Assembly (NCBI RefSeq): GCF_008254045.1 | Contig: NZ_CP042425.1 | Coordinates: forward strand, 4,898,001 to 4,962,000 | From: Limnoglobus roseus | Lineage (GTDB): Bacteria > Planctomycetota > Planctomycetia > Gemmatales > Gemmataceae | Direction of reading: 5' to 3' | Length of the DNA: 64,000 nt | In this document: positions 27,068 to 35,864 of the stretch, in pieces | Layout of the letters: every line of letters starts with the position of its first letter | Numbering within the stretch: position 1 is the first letter of the stretch | The notes under the pieces: model-generated | Database searches by the model: none | What the model saw: the letters and a program-made list of their open reading frames with translations, nothing else | Told to the model about the DNA's origin: nothing | Made by a program: the position numbers and the translations under genes

Positions 27068-28249
27068 CTACCGCTCCAGCAGTTCATCATAGATCGCTTT
27101 CAGCTTCTGCATCCGGGCGGGGAAGCTGTAGTGGGCCTCGATCGTCCGCCGGCCGGCCTGTCGGCAGACGTTCCGCAGGTCGGCGTTCGTCAGCAGCGCG
27201 AACAGGGCGTTCGCCAGGGCAGGGGAGTCGCCGGGCGGGACGAGCAACCCGTTGCGACCGTCCTGGATCAGTCGCGGGATGCCGTTGATCCGCGTGGCCA
27301 CACACGGCGTTTCCAGGGCCATCGCTTCCAGCAACACGTTCGGCAACCCCTCGCGGTAGCTGCTAAGCGCGAAGGCGTCCATCGCCTCGAAGGAAGTCCG
27401 GACGTCCGACTGCCAGCCGGGGAGTTGCACGCGGTCGCCGAGGTCGAGTTCCGCGACGATCGCCTCCAACCGCGGCCGGTCGCTGCCTTCGCCGACGATG
27501 AGCAGGCCAACGTCAATGCCCCGCTGAACGAGATCGGCCAGCGCGCGAATCAGAATGTCGAAGCCCTTCTCCTCTTCCAACCGGCCGACCGCCCCGACGA
27601 CGAAGCGGTTCGCGGGTAGGCCGAGCTTCGCCTTCGCCTGATCGGGGGCGAGTTTCCGGGTGTACTCCTGCGTGTCGATGGCGTTCTCTAACAGCACGCA
27701 CTTCCGCGATGGCACGCCGGCCCGTTCGCACTCCGTCACGAGGTCGTCGGAGACACAGATGACCTTCTCGTACCGCGGCAGGCAGAACTTATCAACACGA
27801 TAATACATCGGCGTGCGGGCCGTGTGGTGGACCCAGCCGTGTACCGTCGTCACCAGCCGCATCGGCCAGAACCGCTTCAAGAGCAGGCCGAGGGCGTTCG
27901 TCTTGTAGTCGTGGCCGTGCCAGATGTCCACGCGCTCGCGCTTGCACGCGGCGAGCAACCCCGACACCACGCGCCAGTCCCACGGCCCGCGGTCGGGGAT
28001 CGAGATGAGCGGTGCCCGGTAGCGTTCGGCCTTCCGAATGATCTCGGCATAACCGGGATCACCGGGCGGGTGGAGGTAGCCACAGAGCATCGTGTAGCCG
28101 AGCGGTTCGAGGAACCGCGGCGAGTTCAAAATCGTCTTGTCCGGCCCGCCGCCCGACCCGGTGACGACGCGGGTGTCGAACACCACCGGCGGTCGCGGCG
28201 TAAGTCGCTTGGGCGAGTCGGTGTGAGATCGTTCGGCGGTCGCGGTCAT
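27068..28249 (-). CDS. Glycosyltransferase family 4
   Basis: The 393-residue protein is a GT-B enzyme of the GT4 family, adding a sugar from a nucleotide donor to a lipid-linked or growing glycan. The donor-site region includes GAVGRLEEEKGFDILIRAL, LIVGEGSDRPRLEAI and SYREGLPNVLLEAMALE (the EX7E-type segment). It starts three bases after the preceding glycosyltransferase gene ends, which argues for one transcript. Donor and acceptor are not predictable. Confidence 0.88.
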   Translation of the reverse strand: MTATAERSHTDSPKRLTPRPPVVFDTRVVTGSGGGPDKTILNSPRFLEPLGYTMLCGYLHPPGDPGYAEIIRKAERYRAPLISIPDRGPWDWRVVSGLLAACKRERVDIWHGHDYKTNALGLLLKRFWPMRLVTTVHGWVHHTARTPMYYRVDKFCLPRYEKVICVSDDLVTECERAGVPSRKCVLLENAIDTQEYTRKLAPDQAKAKLGLPANRFVVGAVGRLEEEKGFDILIRALADLVQRGIDVGLLIVGEGSDRPRLEAIVAELDLGDRVQLPGWQSDVRTSFEAMDAFALSSYREGLPNVLLEAMALETPCVATRINGIPRLIQDGRNGLLVPPGDSPALANALFALLTNADLRNVCRQAGRRTIEAHYSFPARMQKLKAIYDELLER

Positions 28250-28252
28250 GGA

Positions 28253-29479
28253 TTACACTTCCACCATCTGCGGCGTCTTCGTTTCACAGGCGGCCGCGAT
28301 CTTCTCGACCAGCGGTTGCAGGCAGCGGTCCCAGTGGTGGTGCTCTTCCACGAACGTTCGCCCGGCCCGGCCCAACTGCTCGCGGTGAGCGGCATCGCCC
28401 AGGAGCGCCAGCACGGCGGCGGCCCACTCGTCGGGCGTCGTGGCCTTCAGCAAGTGCCGGCCTGGTTCGGCCTTCAGGGCGGCGAGGGCCGGCGGGGCAA
28501 CGACGGTCGCCTTGCCCATCGCCAGGGCTTCGAGGACCTTGTTTTGCAATCCGCGGGACAGCCGCATCGGCACGACTGCAACGGCCGCTTCCGCCAGGTG
28601 CGGTCGCACGTCGGGGACTTGCCCGATCAACTTCACGCCGGGAAGGTCGGCGAGCGTGCGAACCTCGGCCGTCGGCTTGCGGCCGATCAGCCAGAACTCG
28701 GCGTCCGGTCGCGATTGATGAATCGCCGGCCACACCTCGCGGGCGAACCAGACGGCCGCGTCCACGTTCGGCAGGTAGTCGAGTGCCCCCACGAACGCTG
28801 CAACCGGCTTCACCGGCGTAGGGGTGGGTTGGAAGTAGTCGAGATCAACGCCGTTGGTGGCGACGGTGGCGGTCCCGCGGCCGGCGACTTCTTCGAAGAT
28901 GTCGGCTTCGGCCCGGCTGACGAGCGACGCGGCCGCGGCCCACTTCGGCAGGTCGGCTTCGAGTTTCCGCACGCGGGAACCTTCGAGGCGAAAGAGCAGC
29001 GACTTCGGGAAGCGAGCAGTCGCGGCGAAGTCGTCCCACTTGCGGCTATCTACGTCCACCACGTCCACGAACGCCGGCACGCCCCGCAACGCCGGTCGGC
29101 GGAGGTACGGGATCAAACTCGTCGCCGAGACGACCGCCGTGGCGAACGGCGATTGTGCGTGCCACGCCTCGGCGGTGCGGGCGAGTTCGCGGTTCGAGAA
29201 CGCCCCTTCGGAGAGACTCCCGCCGGTCAGGAACGACCGCCCCGCCCCCGCGAGGCGGCCGAACCGCGACTGCGGCACGACCGCGACTTGCTCGCAGAGG
29301 CCGCGGAGTTCGCGGTGCGTTTCGTCGCTTACGGGTTCGTCGGCGAGGCAGCCGAGGCTGACGCGGAAGCGGTGCGACAGTTGCCGCAGGAGGTGGTAGT
29401 TGCGGATGCGGTCCCCCTTGTCCGGCGGGAACGGCACGCGGTGGGTCAGGTACAACAAACGCGGACGCATCACGCTCAC
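28253..29479 (-). CDS. XrtA/PEP-CTERM-type glycosyltransferase (TIGR03087-like)
   Basis: The 408-residue protein begins RPRLLYLTHRVPFPPDKG, which with DRIRNYHLLRQL matches the TIGR03087 glycosyltransferase of exosortase-linked exopolysaccharide loci. The C-terminal GT-B part has FVGALDYLPNVDAAVWF and VVPMRLSRGLQNKVLEALAMG. It is predicted to be cytosolic, extending a lipid-linked sugar. It follows the sugar transferase by 13 bases and precedes the GT4 gene by three, so these genes form an operon. Confidence 0.88.
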   Translation of the reverse strand: MSVMRPRLLYLTHRVPFPPDKGDRIRNYHLLRQLSHRFRVSLGCLADEPVSDETHRELRGLCEQVAVVPQSRFGRLAGAGRSFLTGGSLSEGAFSNRELARTAEAWHAQSPFATAVVSATSLIPYLRRPALRGVPAFVDVVDVDSRKWDDFAATARFPKSLLFRLEGSRVRKLEADLPKWAAAASLVSRAEADIFEEVAGRGTATVATNGVDLDYFQPTPTPVKPVAAFVGALDYLPNVDAAVWFAREVWPAIHQSRPDAEFWLIGRKPTAEVRTLADLPGVKLIGQVPDVRPHLAEAAVAVVPMRLSRGLQNKVLEALAMGKATVVAPPALAALKAEPGRHLLKATTPDEWAAAVLALLGDAAHREQLGRAGRTFVEEHHHWDRCLQPLVEKIAAACETKTPQMVEV

Positions 29480-29492
29480 GGACTTCGGGGTG

Positions 29493-30332
29493 TCAGACGG
29501 GTTGCAGGTTGGAGCTTTGCTCCAGCGGGGATGGGGTGAGGTTGCTCTGGAACACCTCGGCGACCGTGTCGCGGTGCGGGAGCCAGAAGACCCGCTGCGC
29601 CCACCGCGGGTGGAGGCCGGCGGCCTTGAAGACCGTGCAGAGCATCAGCCGCAGGTCGAGCCAGAGGCTGTAGTTCTCGATGTAGTACAGGTCGTAAACG
29701 ACCTTGTGCTTGACGCTGTTGATGTCCTCGTCGGCCGGCAGTTGCACCTGGGCCAGCCCCGTCACGCCGGGCTTGACCAGCAGGCGGTGGGCGTAGCCGG
29801 GGACGTGCTTTTCCAATTCGAGCTTGTCGATGATCGACTTCCGCTCCGGGCGCGGGCCGACCAGACTCATTTGGCCCATCAACACGTTGAACAACTGCGG
29901 CAGTTCGTCGAAGTGCGTCTTGCGAAGGAACGCGCCGAGCCGAGTGATGCGCATGTCCCCCTTCGTCGACCACTTCGCCCCGCCGGTCTTTTCCTCAGCC
30001 TTGTGGGCCATCGTGCGGAGCTTGATGATGCGGTATTCGCGGCCGCCGCGGCCGAGCCGCGATTGCAGGTAGAAGCCGGGACCGGGCGAAGTCAAGCGGA
30101 CGGCAAGCCAGCAGACGCCAATGAGCGGCAGGGCCGGCACCAAGAGTGCGAGCGCGGTAAACCAGTCGATGACCGACTTCGTCGCCGAGTACCACGACAC
30201 GACGGGGTCGATCTGCACGGTCACTACCGCGTCGAACAATTCGACTTCGGGCCACCCGGGCTGGGAGCGGGATGCGGAAGAAGACTCTGGCACGGTCGGT
30301 CGCAATGGTTCGGGCAGCGGCGTCAATGCCAT
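29493..30332 (-). CDS. Bacterial sugar transferase (initiating glycosyl-1-phosphate transferase)
   Basis: The enzyme passes a sugar-1-phosphate to undecaprenyl phosphate and starts exopolysaccharide assembly. One membrane helix (FTALALLVPALPLIGVCWLA) precedes the conserved cytosolic domain: SPGPGFYLQSRLGRGGREYRI, KLRTM, LRKTHFDELPQLFNVL, MSLVGPRPE and LLVKPGVTGLAQV. The ATG at 30332 is used because GAGG lies six bases upstream; an ATG six bases earlier is also possible. The protein lacks the large N-terminal domain of WcaJ types (279 residues). Confidence 0.9.
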   Translation of the reverse strand: MALTPLPEPLRPTVPESSSASRSQPGWPEVELFDAVVTVQIDPVVSWYSATKSVIDWFTALALLVPALPLIGVCWLAVRLTSPGPGFYLQSRLGRGGREYRIIKLRTMAHKAEEKTGGAKWSTKGDMRITRLGAFLRKTHFDELPQLFNVLMGQMSLVGPRPERKSIIDKLELEKHVPGYAHRLLVKPGVTGLAQVQLPADEDINSVKHKVVYDLYYIENYSLWLDLRLMLCTVFKAAGLHPRWAQRVFWLPHRDTVAEVFQSNLTPSPLEQSSNLQPV

Positions 30333-30376
30333 GGGCATCCTCAAAAGCAACCGGGGGATGGCGGGTCAATGGAGCG

Positions 30377-31024
30377 TCACTTCGACTGCAGTACGCTTTG
30401 CGCGGCGGGAAAGAACTCGGCCAGGAACCCTTCGGTCGGGTCGGCCGCTTGCGCGCCGCCCCCGAGCGTGTTTAATCGTCGCTGCACGTAAAGCTTGTAC
30501 AGCACCGGCTCGCGGCCGAACTCGTACCGGGCGTCTTCGGACGCGGTCCACGCACCGTCGAGACTCCAGGCCCAGTTGACCTGGAGCGAAACGGCCGGGA
30601 AGGTATCCGTGTCAAACCGGGCGGACCAGTACGTGCAGTGCGGCCCGGGAACCGACTCGTCGAGTTCCCGGCGTTGCTGCGGGCCGATCGGTCGGTACCC
30701 CGCGCCGGCGTAACAGCGGTTCGGGTCGTGGGCGCCGATCTCTGTTGCCGCTCCCGCCAGAATCAGGGCAGTGACGACCTCGTTCGTCTTCGCGTTCCGG
30801 TACACCCGCGAAGTCGCGGCGAAGGCCCCGGTGCGGTCGAACCTCTTGGAGTCGTATTCTTGCACCTCGCCCTTCCAGTCGCCCACGGCGAGCGGGACGG
30901 CGTCGAGCTTTTCTTGCACGGCCTTGATCGCAGTGGCGTCGGCCCGGTGGGACGTGGTCCGCACCTCCAGCCACCCGGCCCCGCACAGGACGACCACCGC
31001 AATTCCGATCACCACTGCCCGCAT
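30377..31024 (-). CDS. EpsI-like exosortase-associated protein
   Basis: EpsI domains occur fused to, or near, exosortases in exopolysaccharide loci. This 215-residue protein has an N-terminal membrane helix (VVIGIAVVVLCGAGWLEV), LPLxxGDWxG-like VPLAVGDWKGE and the HDPNRCYAGAGYRP motif with the conserved Cys. The matching exosortase domain (XrtA-type) is absent from this protein and from the whole window. It lies between the sugar transferase and the BY-kinase on the same strand, with 40-base gaps. Its biochemical activity is unknown. Confidence 0.78.
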   Translation of the reverse strand: MRAVVIGIAVVVLCGAGWLEVRTTSHRADATAIKAVQEKLDAVPLAVGDWKGEVQEYDSKRFDRTGAFAATSRVYRNAKTNEVVTALILAGAATEIGAHDPNRCYAGAGYRPIGPQQRRELDESVPGPHCTYWSARFDTDTFPAVSLQVNWAWSLDGAWTASEDARYEFGREPVLYKLYVQRRLNTLGGGAQAADPTEGFLAEFFPAAQSVLQSK

Positions 31025-31064
31025 TCGCTTCGCTCCGTCGCGTTCTGGAAGTCGATCCGTTCAC

Positions 31065-33320
31065 TTACGCCGGCAGTTGCTTCACGTAGTTGTAGCCGTA
31101 GGCGTGGATGTCGGTCTTGATGCCGTTGACCACCGCCCCGAGGAGGGGAATGTTCAACTGCGACAGCCGATCGGAAGCGTCCAGCACCTTCGGAAGTTGG
31201 CTGATGTCTTGCAGAATCGAGATCAACACGCCATCGACGTGCTGTCCGATTAGTAGCGTGTCAGCCACCGGCAGCACCGGGCACGAATCGACAACGATGA
31301 AGTCGAACTGCCCGCGGAGGCGGTTGAACAGCGATTCCAGTTGATGCCCTTGTGCCAGAGCTGAGATGACGCGGTTGGAACACTGGCCGGCCGGGATGAC
31401 CCAGAGGTTCGGCACCGTCGTCGGCTGGACCGCGTCGCTGACGTCCAATTCCGAGAGCAGAATCTCGGAGCAACCCGGTGCGAGGGGCAGGTCGAAGAGG
31501 CGGTGCATCGACGGGTTGCGGAGGTCGCAGTCCACGATCAGCGTCCGCAGGCCGGCCGTCGCCATGCTCGTCGCAAGTTGGCTGGAGAGTGAAGTCTTGC
31601 CCTCGCCCTGCATGGCGCTCGTGACCATGATGACCTGCATGCTCTGCGTCTTGGCCGTGTGCAGGAGCATGGTGCGGGTGCTGTTGACCGACTCGTTGAG
31701 GATGAACCGCCAATTCTGGTTGGCGTCCGCCTCGCCGGTCTTGATGCTCTGCCGCGACGGGAAGGCCGGGATCGTGCCGATGACCCGCATGCCGATCTCG
31801 TTAACGACCTGGTCGACGCCGTCCACTCGACGGGTCCGCCACTCCAGGAAGGCCACGAGGGTGAGGACGACCAAAAACATCGCCACGCCGATCATGCCGC
31901 TGTAGAGCATCTTCTGGCGCTGGTTGTGGTTGTACATGATGACGGCCTTCTCGCGGATTTCGATCCGGCCTCCGGAACTGAGCCACAGGTTCAACTGCTC
32001 GATCTGCTCCTCGATCTTTTGCTTCTGCTCCATCTTGGGCTTGATTTCGCGGTCCTGCTTAATGACTTCGATCCCCATCCGGTTCATGACTTCGAGCCGC
32101 GATTCTAGTTCCGTCACGGCTTGCGAGTATTTGGTGAGGTTCGACTGGGCTGTCGTCCGTTCGATCTGAATCAGCCGCTGCCCCTTCTCGATCTCGTCAC
32201 GGCGTTCGGCCCGGAGTTTCGTCTCGACATCGCTCCGCCGTTGAGACGTGAGCGCCGCCCGCCGGGCGATGATGTCCTTGATCTCGTCCTGAACTTCCAC
32301 GATCCGTGGATTGTCGGCGTCCTTGTAGGCACCTTGCCGGGCCTTGAGTTTCGCCTGAGCGACCTCGAGTTCAGCCTGGAAGCCGACCAACGCAGGCTCT
32401 TTGTCGCGGAGCAGGGCCGCTTCGATTTGCTCGTCGGTAAACTTCTTGGTTTGTAGAGACGCCGCCTCGTCGTTGGCGGCCTTGACCTGATCGTCCAAGG
32501 CAGCCAACTTGACCTCGGCTTCGCGCTTCGCGCTTCGCGCCTTGCGGAGTTCGTCGCCGACGTCCTTGACCTTCTCGTTGAACATTTCCGGCGTCTGCGG
32601 CGCGTTCATGTCACCGCGGAGGTGGCCGGCCCGCATGATGTCGTCGATGTCCTTCTGGTATTTCTCTCGCAGCTTCACGAGGATGTCTTTTTGAGCCCGC
32701 CGCCGTTCGGTCTCCTTGGCGCTCGACTCAGCTTTGAACGTCTGCACCAGAACGTCCAAAACTTCCTTGAGTTCGTCGGGCCGGTCGCCGTTCATGGTGA
32801 CCGCCATCAGGTCTGGGGCTTCCCACCGCAGGCGGAGCATGTCCTCAATGACCTTGGCTGGGTCGTCGGACGTCTTCACTAACTGCGTGTCCTTCAGCTT
32901 CTCGTTCTGGACCACGCGGGTCAGGATGGTGCGCGTCTTGATGAGCACCATCTGGTTTTCTTTGAAGTTCGACGTGTTGCTGTCGTTCTGCTGATTTGCC
33001 CCCGGCATCAGGCCGACGTTCTCGGGGGTGATTTCAAGTAGGGCCTTAACTTGGTGCTTCCCCTGTGGGGCCGCAATCCAGAGGGCGACGGCAGCGGCAG
33101 CGGCGACGAGCAACCCCAGGAAGCTCGCCAGAACCCACCGCCGTTTCAGGGCGTTTAGCAACCCCATGAACGTCGGTACGTTGCGGTTGCCGACTGGCGA
33201 CGGTAGGGAGACTGGACTCGGCGCGGCAGAATACGCGCCACCAGGAATGGAATACGTCGGTGCGGAATACTGGGCTAACGCGGCATTACCTTGCTGGTCA
33301 CCTTCGGGGGATCGACGCAT
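31065..33320 (-). CDS. Wzz/BY-kinase fusion (tyrosine autokinase, polysaccharide chain-length control)
   Basis: The 751-residue protein has a Wzz-like N-terminal part with two membrane helices (about 58-75 and 475-495) bracketing a long coiled-coil periplasmic region, then a cytosolic BY-kinase. Walker A is SAMQGEGKTSLS (about 565), Walker A' LIVDCDLRNPS (about 597) and Walker B FIVVDSCP (about 677). The C-terminus ends AYGYNYVKQLPA, so only three Tyr are available for phosphorylation, fewer than in Wzc. It probably sets chain length and coordinates export with the Wza-like protein encoded across the divergent region. Confidence 0.9.
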   Translation of the reverse strand: MRRSPEGDQQGNAALAQYSAPTYSIPGGAYSAAPSPVSLPSPVGNRNVPTFMGLLNALKRRWVLASFLGLLVAAAAAVALWIAAPQGKHQVKALLEITPENVGLMPGANQQNDSNTSNFKENQMVLIKTRTILTRVVQNEKLKDTQLVKTSDDPAKVIEDMLRLRWEAPDLMAVTMNGDRPDELKEVLDVLVQTFKAESSAKETERRRAQKDILVKLREKYQKDIDDIMRAGHLRGDMNAPQTPEMFNEKVKDVGDELRKARSAKREAEVKLAALDDQVKAANDEAASLQTKKFTDEQIEAALLRDKEPALVGFQAELEVAQAKLKARQGAYKDADNPRIVEVQDEIKDIIARRAALTSQRRSDVETKLRAERRDEIEKGQRLIQIERTTAQSNLTKYSQAVTELESRLEVMNRMGIEVIKQDREIKPKMEQKQKIEEQIEQLNLWLSSGGRIEIREKAVIMYNHNQRQKMLYSGMIGVAMFLVVLTLVAFLEWRTRRVDGVDQVVNEIGMRVIGTIPAFPSRQSIKTGEADANQNWRFILNESVNSTRTMLLHTAKTQSMQVIMVTSAMQGEGKTSLSSQLATSMATAGLRTLIVDCDLRNPSMHRLFDLPLAPGCSEILLSELDVSDAVQPTTVPNLWVIPAGQCSNRVISALAQGHQLESLFNRLRGQFDFIVVDSCPVLPVADTLLIGQHVDGVLISILQDISQLPKVLDASDRLSQLNIPLLGAVVNGIKTDIHAYGYNYVKQLPA

Positions 33321-33895
33321 TACGCGGCTCCTGGCAAATCTCGTGACATCGCGAGTTCAATCACACGGGCTGTCGGGAAGCCGTCAAACACCGTTCTCGA
33401 AGTACTCGTTTATCCGCATCGCCACAGAACATGCGAACCGATCCCGACTCGATCGATAGCACATTTGATGCCTATTCGATAAACTCACACCGTTCCGCGA
33501 GGGAATACTGCGGAAACCACCGAGAATCCACCTTCTTTCAACGAGATTCTTTGTTCCACCTACACCGGATTGCGGCCCGGTTTTGACGATATTTCTGACA
33601 GATCCGGTTGTAAATCCAACACATCTCGACACCGGACAAGAAAGTCTAAACTCACGGCCCGCGCGATAATTTTACTGAGTCTAGCTTACTCTTTGGTTCC
33701 GCGAGGGGAACTTACCTCCGGGAATGGAGGGAATTGTATTCATTTCTGAATCTAACGGAAGTGACGATTAGTTTGATTGCATCGGACGGCCGGGAATGAC
33801 GATAAATCGGGTGAGCATGGGTGAAACGTCGGCACGTGCGTCATTCTGGGCACGAGTCGCCGATTACGCTACCGTCGCAATTGGAGGAACAAGGA
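33321..33895. promoter_or_regulatory. Divergent control region between BY-kinase and Wza-like genes
   Basis: This 575-base gap is the longest in the window and is distinctly more AT-rich than the flanking genes. It must hold the promoters of both exopolysaccharide arms. A TTGACG at 33583-33588 with TTGTAA at 33608-33613 is only a weak candidate. I found no clear sigma-54 element (TGGCAC-N5-TTGC). The short open frames within it lack support. Confidence 0.55.
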
Positions 33896-34954
33896 ATGTT
33901 CCGGTCCCGGTGTGTGAAAACAGTCCTGTGGACGCTCGCGACGGTGGGCCTGACGGCGGGCGGTTTCGGCTGCACGTCGGTGCCCAAGAAGAAGGCCGCC
34001 GACCCGGTTCCCGACTTGCAACTGCCGAAGGAACTGAACAAGGTCACGCACCCGACCTATACGGTTGAGTCGCCGGACATTCTGCTCATCGAATCGACGC
34101 GCACGATTCCGCTGCCACCTTATTTGGTGCAACCGCTCGACGCGCTCCTGCTCATCGGCAAGGATGACGATTCGACCGAGCCGATCAAAGGCATTTACCC
34201 CGTTGATCCCGACGGCACCATCAACCTCGGCGAGACGTACGGCGGCAAGCACCAGGTGAGCGACCTGACGGCGAAGGACATCGAGAAGAAGCTGACGGGG
34301 GAATTGCGGAAGTCCTTCAAGTCGATCTCGGTCAGCGTTTCGCTCGCCTCGTCCGGCCGCGGTGTGCAGCAGATCGCCGGCCAGCACCTCGTGCGGCCCG
34401 ACGGCACCGTCGGCCTCGGCGTCTACGGCAGTGTCTTCGTCGCCGGGATGACGCTTCCCCAGGCCAAGTCGGCCATCGAACAACACCTGACAAAGTACCT
34501 CTACCGCCCCGAAGTGAGCGTGGACGTGTACTCGTACAACAGTAAGTGGTACTACGTCATCACCGACTTTGCCGGGAACGGCGAACAGGTTGTTCGCCTG
34601 CCATCCACCGGAAACGAAACCGTCCTCGACGCGATCTCGCAGATCGGCGGCCTGTCGGCCGTGTCGTCGAAGCGGGTTTGGGTCGCCCGCCCCGCCCCAG
34701 CCGGCGTCGCGGATCAAATCCTGCCGGTGGACTGGAAGGGCATCACCCGCCGCGGCAACACTTGCACGAACTATCAAGTGTTGCCGGGCGACCGGGTCTT
34801 CGTGATGGGCCAGCCGATTACGAAGTTCGACAACTACTTCGGTCGCGTCCTTGCCCCGGCGGAACGGGCTCTTGGCTTCACCCTGCTCGGCACGACGACG
34901 GTGCAGACGATCCAGGGCAACGGCCTCTTCGGCGGTGGCAACAACGGCAACTAA
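33896..34954 (+). CDS. Polysaccharide export lipoprotein (Wza-like, SLBB)
   Basis: This is the outer-membrane export channel component. The ATG at 33896 has GGAGGA at 33883-33888 and begins a signal with lipobox TAGGFGC. The poly-saccharide biosynthesis/export domain shows YTVESPDILLIE and VDPDGTINLGETYGG, then an IAGQHLVRPDGTVGLG repeat and an SLBB-like segment (YVITDFAGNGEQVVRLPSTGNETVLDA is split over beta strands). The C-terminus is Gly/Asn rich. The 352 residues fit the family. It faces the BY-kinase operon and would form the export pore for the same glycan. Confidence 0.9.
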   Translation: MFRSRCVKTVLWTLATVGLTAGGFGCTSVPKKKAADPVPDLQLPKELNKVTHPTYTVESPDILLIESTRTIPLPPYLVQPLDALLLIGKDDDSTEPIKGIYPVDPDGTINLGETYGGKHQVSDLTAKDIEKKLTGELRKSFKSISVSVSLASSGRGVQQIAGQHLVRPDGTVGLGVYGSVFVAGMTLPQAKSAIEQHLTKYLYRPEVSVDVYSYNSKWYYVITDFAGNGEQVVRLPSTGNETVLDAISQIGGLSAVSSKRVWVARPAPAGVADQILPVDWKGITRRGNTCTNYQVLPGDRVFVMGQPITKFDNYFGRVLAPAERALGFTLLGTTTVQTIQGNGLFGGGNNGN

Positions 34955-34964
34955 GCCGACGATC

Positions 34965-35023
34965 GGCGAGCCGAGCACCGTGAGGTGCCGGGTGAATGCC
35001 ACTGATACTCACCCGGCACCTTA
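34965..35023. terminator. Left part of an IS-split terminator palindrome
   Basis: Arm 34965-34995 (begins ggcgagccgagcaccg) pairs with tcacccggcacctta at 35009-35023 and, beyond the inserted IS, with cggtgctcggctcgcc at 35847-35862, which is followed by tttt. Removing the IS and one TA copy restores a 31-bp stem with one mismatch. It terminated the export gene before the insertion. Confidence 0.8.
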
Positions 35024-35844
35024 GGTCGTGTGGACAGTCACGGGTGCCTCAGGACATCCAGGGCGGAGGCCAAGTGTACGAACCCGAGGTAGCACTGGTC
35101 GAGCTTGTCGTACCGGGTGGCCACCCGCCGGCACTGCTTGACCCGGGCTCAGAACCGCTCGACGACGTTGCGGGTGCGATACACCCGGCGGTCGTACCGC
35201 ACCCGCCGGCGGCGGCACCCGAGCGGGCGGATGACGGCCTTGGCCCGCAGCCGGCGGACCAGCCGACGGAGGGCGTCGCTGTCGTACCCGCGATCGGCGA
35301 TGACCACCCGTGGCCGGTGGCCGGCCAGCAGGGCGGCCGCCCGCGGCCCGTCCCCGGCTTGGCCGGGCGTGAGCAACAGGGCGACCGGGTGGCCGCGGCC
35401 GGTCACGGCCGCGTGGACCTTGGTGCCGAACCCGCCGGGGCTGCGGCCGACGGCCTGGCCGCCCGCTTTTTTTCCGCCCCGGCGGCGTGCGGGTGGGCCC
35501 GGACGACGGTCGAGTCGAGGATGAGGGTGGACACGTCCGGGTCGCGGACGGCCTCGAGCACTCGCCCCCACACGCCGGCCGCCGACCACCGCCGGAACCG
35601 CCGCCAGACCGAGTTCCAGTTGCCGAACCGCGGTGGCAGGTCCCGCCACGGGACGCCGGTCCGCAGGACGTACAGGACGGCGTTGACGAACGCCCGGTGG
35701 TCCCCGCCGGCCGGCCCGCGGGCCGGGAGCAGCGGCCGCACCGCCGCCCAGTCTGCGTCCGAGAGTTCATGCCGTCGCATGCCAGCCGCCTCCGAGGGAG
35801 TCGAGGCCGTTATGCGACCGACCGCCACTACTGTCCACACAACC
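35024..35844 (-). mobile_element. IS5 family (IS427-type) insertion sequence, 821 bp
   Basis: Terminal inverted repeats are ggtcgtgtggacagt (35024) and its complement with one difference at the right end (actgtccacacaacc, ending 35844). TA flanks both ends (35022-35023 and 35845-35846), the expected 2-bp target duplication. It encodes one transposase in two overlapping frames. The element has landed in the right arm of a terminator palindrome. Confidence 0.85.
35038..35780 (-). pseudogene. IS5/IS427-type transposase, needing a -1 frameshift and broken by an in-frame TGA
   Basis: The first frame starts at 35780 (MRRHELSDADWAAVRPLLP) and has the Asp motif LILDSTVVRAH. A slippery heptamer A AAA AAG at 35472-35466 permits a -1 shift into the second frame, which has VIADRGYDSDALR (second Asp) and RNVVERF (Glu). 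A TGA at 35149-35151 then interrupts the second frame. Thirty-six more codons (ARVKQCRRVATRYDK...) continue to a stop at 35038-35040, as in intact relatives, which suggests that a Trp codon became TGA. All three DDE residues lie before the stop, but the C-terminal helix would be lost, so activity is doubtful. Confidence 0.8.
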
Positions 35845-35864
35845 TACGGTGCTCGGCTCGCCTT

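Noticed and set aside
27824..29539. 571-codon plus-strand frame over the glycosyltransferases
   Set aside because: Antisense to two clear glycosyltransferase genes; no domain in its translation.
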